From assembly GCF_014898055.3 (NCBI RefSeq), contig NW_023604295.1:92953591-93017590 (forward strand): DNA of 64,000 nt, written 5' to 3'. Below, in pieces: positions 59,217 to 64,000 of the stretch. The DNA comes from Talpa occidentalis. Taxonomy: Eukaryota > Chordata > Mammalia > Eulipotyphla > Talpidae. Below the pieces are notes generated by a model. The model did not search any database. It saw only the letters and a list, made by a program, of their open reading frames with translations, and was not told the origin of the DNA. Both the position numbers and the translations under genes were made by a program. Each line of letters starts with the position of its first letter. Position 1 is the stretch's first letter.

Positions 59217-59395
59217 AATAAGACACTAAAAAATAAGTCAGAGACACAATATGGAGGGTGGGGCTGGGGGGAGAAGAGAGTAGGATGAAAAGAAGGCGGG
59301 TGGGGATTTTATGGGGACTATAACCATGACGAAAATGCATACATTGTGCAAAAATGAAAAATGATGTAAAAAATACATAAAATTAATATATAGAG
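59217..59395 (+). mobile_element. Very short LINE-1 3'UTR copy
   Basis: About 180 bp: 'agtcagagacacaatatgg', a G-rich tract (59255-59310), then 'aaatgcatacattgtgcaa' and 'aatgatgtaaaaaatacat'. This is the 3'UTR form of the inverted L1 at 15.5 kb, not of the 7.7 kb type. The truncation removes all coding sequence. Confidence 0.88.
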
Positions 59396-59683
59396 AAAGC
59401 CCATCGCATACTCTTTAATTAAGCTTTGAAGAATTTGAAGAATAGTGTCTGTCTAGCAGAAGTCATTAATACAATAGCAAAATGAATATAGATGCCACTT
59501 GAGAGTAATTTTAATATGATAATGGTTACATTATGTAATAAAAGAACATAAGACTTTGGACTGAATATATGGAACCAATATGTTATCAAGCAACTATGTG
59601 AGAGAATTCTACAAGTGACCTAATCTTGAATCAGATACTCCCTAGTAGGACACCATTTTATCTGTTAACAAGTGAAAATTCTT

Positions 59684-59949
59684 CTTGGCCTCCCTGGTAG
59701 AACAAGGGGTTGAGTACAGTCCTGTGAAGCTGTCTGCAGCCTCTGCGGCTCCAGTTTGATCCCCAGCTGAGAGCTACCCAAATGGTGCAACAGACCTCTA
59801 CTGACTCGCCTGCTGCACCCTCAGCAGTGTATTTCATTCAGTCTGCCTTTTCTGTCCCCTGCTCTGTCTCTGGTGAATCCTCTCACCTCTCACACCTCTG
59901 GCTTATACCCCAGTTCTTGCAATCATAAATAAATATTTTTTTTTTAAAA
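59684..59949 (+). mobile_element. tRNA-derived SINE, group B
   Basis: Starts 'cttggcctccctggtagaa' and ends 'cttgcaatcataaataaat' with a T/A tail. TSD of 14 bp with mismatches: aagtgaaaattctt at 59670-59683 and aagtaaaaattttt at 59950-59963. Confidence 0.92.
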
Positions 59950-59963
59950 AAGTAAAAATTTTT

Positions 59964-60398
59964 CCTTTGTGACAAATATGGTATTAAGAACCAAACTTGA
60001 TTTTGAATAAAACAAGCAGCATTAATATGAAAGCTTTTACAAGTGGAAAGAACTCAGAGCCCCACTCCATACTATTCTAGAGGCAGAATTTAGAAAACAT
60101 GTCCATATTTTTGTTTGAAAAAAGCAAAATTTGTAATTAATAACCCTGCACAAATCTATTAGGAATGATAAGTTTTTTTGCCTAAGAAATAAATGCAAAG
60201 CAGTTAAATTAGTTAGATAAACATCCATAATTTCCTTTTCTTAATATTGGCATTTTTCCAAAAGAACTAGGTCTCCTCAGTTAATTGTTTTTTAACTATT
60301 ACACATTTCAAAAAACTCTAACCATTCATATAAACTATGAGGAAAGAGGAGAATGTTTTTTAAATAAATTAAAAAAATACTGTCCGTGGATAAATTTC
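59964..60398. other. AT-rich sequence without recognised features
   Basis: No gene or repeat family visible. Confidence 0.45.
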
Positions 60399-60407
60399 CA
60401 TGAATAA

Positions 60408-60653
60408 GTATATATATTTTTTTTTTTTTTTTATAGAGGCATGCTTTATTTATTTGTTTTGCTGGTTTGTTTGTTTGTTTTGTTTATACATGCACTGGGT
60501 ACAGTCAGAAGTGTGGGAGGGTGAGAGAATTCACCAGAGCCAGAGTGGGGAGCAGAGCAGGCAGAAGGACTGAAGTACACTGCTGAGGGGAGCAGCGGGC
60601 GGCAGGAGAGGTCTGCGCACCATGTGGGACCCTCGCCGGCGGCCGGGGAGCAG
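60408..60653 (-). mobile_element. SINE, group A long form with catgcctct tail, 5'-truncated
   Basis: Left: T-run and 'tatagaggcatgctttatt', (TTTG)n, then the body up to 'gccggcggccggggagcag', lacking the first ~70 bases (A and B box region). A 9-bp TSD, ccatgaata, lies at 60399-60407 and 60654-60662. Confidence 0.93.
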
Positions 60654-60825
60654 CCATGAATATTTTTAATTTCGGTTTTGGATTTTGAAACTTCAAAGTC
60701 ATTGGGCATTCACTGATATGAGATTTAATGTGCACACTGATTTTATCTTGAAATAACTAAGTGGTTACAATATCTCATTTTCAACATATCCCCCTATAAT
60801 AACTTATTTTAAAATTAAGGGAAGA

Positions 60826-61090
60826 GGGCCTCCCCAGTGGCACAGCGGTTGAGCGCTGGGCTGCGAGGCTGACTGCAGCCTCTGCAGCACCAGTTGGATC
60901 CCAGGGCAATGGCGAGGGTCCCACATGGCACGCAGACCTCTCCTGCTGCCCGCTGCTCCCCTCAGCAGTGTACTTCGTCAGTCTGCCTGCTCTGCTCTCC
61001 TCTCTGGCTCTGGTGAATTCTCTCACCCTCCCGCGCTTCTGACTGTACCCAGTGCTTGTATAAATAAATAAATAAATCTTTAAAAAAAAA
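60826..61090 (+). mobile_element. tRNA-derived SINE, group A
   Basis: Starts gggcctccccagtggcac; tail 'ataaataaataaatcttta' plus A. TSD: ttaagggaaga at about 60815-60825 and ttagggaaga at 61092-61101, one indel apart. Confidence 0.94.
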
Positions 61091-61101
61091 TTTAGGGAAG
61101 A

Positions 61102-62029
61102 GTCACAGAATATATCAACATTTAATGTGCAGCTCACAATCACTGAAAAAGAGTATAGTGAGAATTAATCAATTCTTTCAACTTATGAATTATGAGTACA
61201 AATAATGTTCAATGCACACCTAAAACCATTTCCCAGGCCCACCCCTCCTGCTTTTTTACTTGTATAACATGAAGTCTGTCAATTTGTAGGCAAAATACAA
61301 ACAAACAAACGAATGAACTTATATTTTCTTCCCTCCTCTTTGATAAAAGCCTTTAAAAAAATTCCTTTGTTTCTTGATTTGAAAGAATTTTTGACTACAA
61401 GGTCCTAGTACTTTCATCTCTTCCTTTAAGAAAATCAATGTGGATTTTTGTTTGATTTAACATATCTGAGAAAAATGGTGCGGAGGCCCAAACCTCTGGT
61501 AAATTCATTGAAAATCACTGACCGTGAATTGGATTGGTGGGGGACACATCAAACAAAATCAATTGTGACCCTTTCATTTGTCAGTGAAGAAATTCAAAGT
61601 TCAACATTGTTAGAAGTCTTAGAGTTCCTAAAGGGAAGACGGGGCTAATGTTTTAGGTATGGATCTAAACTCAGAGATTTTGATAAATAAATAATGAAAA
61701 TATTTATGGGGATTTTTAGTATAATAATCAGTTTGCTTTATTGTTTTTGGAGGCTTTTGTTGAACCACTTAATAGTAGATAAAACTATATCCTCAAAAAT
61801 TTTGATTATTTGGGTCAATGTGTCTACCCATTTTTTCCTTCCCAACATTTTAGAATACTCTATGCTACCAATCATAATAAGTTTTATTTTATCTAAAATT
61901 TATAATGTAAGAAATTTATATTTTATCTAAAATTTATAATGTAAGAAAATGTTATAATTCTGATATTTGGCTGGGTGAATATTAAGAGAAATTTAGTGAT
62001 GCTTAAAAATAAAAATGTTAGTGCCTCTA
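61102..62029. other. Sequence without recognised transposons
   Basis: AT-rich. It contains the tandem 34-bp repeat at 61887-61948. The frames at 61448-61648 and 61694-61930 have no domain support. Confidence 0.45.
61887..61948. repeat. 34-bp tandem duplication
   Basis: 'ttttatctaaaatttataat' plus gtaagaaa occurs at 61887-61914 and again at 61921-61948, with a 6-bp linker. Confidence 0.9.
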
Positions 62030-62420
62030 AGGCACAGACAAAAAAATAACAAAAAACAAAACAAAACATGCACTACAAAACCACCAACTCCATGTCTCCA
62101 CCAGTATGGTAAATAAGTACCAGTGATTGAATTAAATGGAAGAAAAGTCACCCTATATAACCCAGAACCCAGTATTGTTATACAACTGCACCCTCAAATA
62201 ACTATTATGAGGGAGGAAACAGTCCTAATGAACAACCTAAACTTATACCTTAAGGAACCAGAAAAAAAAAGGACACAAAATCAAAAATAAAATAATGTAG
62301 GCAAATATCTAATGGAACTAGAAGAAAAAGTCAGTCAGTAGAAAGAAAGAAATAATGAAAGATAGAACAAAAATAAATGGTCTGGAAATAAAAAAAAAAA
62401 GACAACTAAATGATCAAGAG
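62030..62420 (+). mobile_element. Old LINE-1 ORF2 fragment (left part)
   Basis: Matches the ORF2 linker between endonuclease and reverse transcriptase: 'ccttaaggaaccagaaaaa', 'tcagtagaaagaaagaaat' and 'gatagaacaaaaataaatg' in order. It is interrupted at about 62430 by a younger minus-strand L1, and other parts of a plus-strand old L1 resume beyond 63451. Confidence 0.78.
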
Positions 62421-62429
62421 GAGATAATT

Positions 62430-63441
62430 TGTTTTTTTTTTCTTTTATGTGTGTATGTATGTATGTATTTATTTTATTTTTTTGAACAACATTTGCTTAC
62501 CCCCACACCCTCAGGTTGAGTCCCCATAGAACTTCCTTCCCCAAGGCATCGGTGCACCATCACCACAGTCCCCTGTGTTCCTTCCTCCCTCCCTCTGATC
62601 CCTCTCCCTACTCCTCCCCTGCAGTACATTTCTGATTCATAGTTGTTTGTTTTTGCTTTGTTGTGTTTTGTATTGTTGTTATTTTTTTTTACACTGATGT
62701 CTTATTTGGTTCCTTTATATTCCTGTTATAAGTGAAACCATCAATATATTTTTCTTTTTCCTTCTGACTTATTTCACTGAGCATAATTCCTTCTAGCTCC
62801 ATCCACGTTGCTGCGAATGGCATGAGTTTATCTTTTTTTATTGCTGAATAATATTCCATTGTATATGCACCACATCTTCTTGATCCAGTCATCTATTTTT
62901 GAGCATTTGGGTTGTTTCCAGGTTTTACCTATTGTAAATAGTGCTGCACTAAATATAGGTGTACAGGTGTTCTTTTGAATCAATGTTTTTGTATCCTTTG
63001 GGTAGATCCCTAAGAGAGAAATTGCCGGGTCATATGGAGGAATTGCCGGGTCATATGGTAGCTCCATTTTTAGTAAACTGAGGAGCCTCCAGACAGCTTT
63101 CCATAGTGGTTGGACCAGTTTGCACTCCCACCAGCAATGTAGGAGAGTTCCTTTTCACCACATCCTCCCCAACATTTCTTGTTGCTTGTTTTTTTTTTTT
63201 TTTTGATATGTGCCATTCTTACTGGTGTAAGGTGTGGTTTTGATTTGCATTTCCCTGATTTTAAGGGATATTGAGCATTTTTTCATATGCCTTTTGGCCA
63301 TTTACATTTCCTCTTTGTAGAAATGTCTTTTAAGTTCTTCTGACCATTTCTTGATTGGATTGTTTATTTTGGTTTTGTTGAGGCCTCTGAGTTCTTTGTA
63401 TATCTTTGTGATCAGTCCCTTATCAGTTGAATGGAGTGGAA
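62430..63441 (-). mobile_element. LINE-1 3' end, minus strand
   Basis: About 1 kb: T-run and (GTAT)n tail at 62431-62470, C-rich 3'UTR strand (62500-62630), then ORF2 C-terminus ('ttctgacttatttcactga', 'tagctccatccacgttgct', 'gaccagtttgcactccca'). It ends in ORF2 text around 'tatctttgtgatcagtccc'. Candidate 9-bp TSD gagataatt at 62421-62429 and 63442-63450. It has a 21-bp internal duplication at 63020-63058. More diverged than the 7.7 kb type. The minus-strand frames at 62689-63067 are broken ORF2. Confidence 0.88.
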
Positions 63442-63450
63442 GAGATAATT

Positions 63451-64000
63451 ATTTGAAAGGGAAATCAAGCAGATAAGTGCTTAAACAGACACACAAAGAG
63501 AGTGAAAACACAAAGAAATTTAAAAAAGAAATAAAAAAGAACAGTATAGTGTTAAGATGAAAAAAAGACATACAAATCAATGGCAAAGAATTGAGAGTCC
63601 ATAAATAAATGCACATATATAAACAACTGATTTACAACAATGGTGCCATGAGGTTACAATGAACTAAGGACGTCTCTTCAATATGATTGGGAAAATTGCA
63701 CATCCACATGCAAAAGAAGAAACAGTATCACAATAATACAATAGAGAAAAATTAATTCAAAATAGGTAAAAGACCTGAAGTTATTAAAAAAAAAATAAAA
63801 CCCAAAACTATAAACACACCCACAGACACACACACAACACGTTCCATTACATAGGCTTTAGAATTGTCTTTTATGAACTTGACGCCACAATAGCAAGGGA
63901 AACAAATGCAAAAAACAAACAAATGATACTATGTCAATTCAAAAAGCTTCCACATAGCAAAAGAAACTATCATGAAACTGAAAATACATCCTTCTTAATG
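63451..64000 (+). mobile_element. Old LINE-1 ORF2 fragment (right part), runs off the window
   Basis: After about 63540 the text follows ORF2 past the RT: 'aattgagagtccataaata', 'gtctcttcaatatgattgg', 'cacatccacatgcaaaaga' and 'gaaactatcatgaaactga'. Sequence corresponding to the RT itself is missing between this and 62420, so this is a decayed or deleted copy, or two copies. Includes an A-run (63786-63797) and a (CA)n patch (63813-63837). Confidence 0.78.

Noticed and set aside
1..64000. CRISPR array or bacterial defence system
   Set aside because: Repeats are dispersed SINEs with TSDs, not short direct repeats with uniform spacers, and the composition and elements are mammalian.

Overview
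This is AT-rich mammalian nuclear DNA without a recognisable host protein-coding gene. Nearly every longer open frame lies in a retrotransposon or is a chance frame in AT-rich sequence. I see no rRNA, tRNA, snRNA or CRISPR array, and no bacterial features (no operons or Shine-Dalgarno-spaced genes). The picture is an intergenic desert or a very long intron of a placental mammal. The lineage is not fixed by the sequence. The dominant SINE is tRNA-derived (A box near 'ggtggcgcagcgg', B box 'ggttcgatccc', tail of aataaa repeats followed by tctt and poly-A). By eye it is not Alu, B1/B2, Bov-tA, the carnivore CAN SINE, the horse ERE or the bat Ves element. A laurasiatherian such as a mole or a related insectivore is only a guess.

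The window is built from three kinds of mobile DNA. (1) About 35 copies of this SINE family, in two sequence groups called here A and B. Most have visible 8-17 bp target-site duplications (TSDs). (2) About 20 LINE-1 pieces of at least two ages. Old diverged pieces lie at 1.4-5.0, 17.3, 23.1-23.9, 30.8-31.1, 39.7, 41.5-42.05, 52.5-57.8 and 62.0-64.0 kb. Younger 5'-truncated pieces with readable ORF2 C-termini lie at 7.7-8.4, 10.6-11.8, 14.1-15.7, 21.5-22.5, 31.8-33.4 and 43.9-46.4 kb. (3) Two related LTR-like blocks at about 42.06-43.05 and 46.75-47.87 kb, both plus strand, each with a CCAAT-like motif and a TATA-like motif about 35 bp apart.

Region by region: 0-9.4 kb has two old L1s of opposite strand, one young L1 and four SINEs plus one SINE fragment. 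9.4-17 kb is dense in SINEs and holds a young L1 and an L1 with an inverted 5' half that itself carries a SINE. 17-31 kb is sparser, with SINEs, one young L1 and one old L1 fragment. 31-34 kb has a young L1 with a clear TSD. 34-42 kb is mostly single-copy with scattered SINEs and a small inverted L1. 42-48 kb is the most layered part: two LTR-like blocks, and between them a 2.4 kb L1 with an inverted 5' end, a nested SINE, a nested second L1 and a flanking SINE. 48-52.5 kb is single-copy with three SINEs. 52.5-58 kb is a long old L1 on the minus strand interrupted by two SINEs. 58-64 kb has SINEs, an L1 3'UTR stub and an old plus-strand L1 split by a younger minus-strand L1.

The elements relate by mobilisation: SINE insertion sites look like L1 endonuclease sites (an A-rich start of the TSD in the element's orientation), and SINEs repeatedly sit inside L1s, giving a relative order of events. 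I found no convincing new biological system. The most informative items are the inverted L1s, the layered 43.9-46.4 kb locus, the SINE subfamily with an extra 'catgcctct' tail block, and the paired LTR-like blocks.
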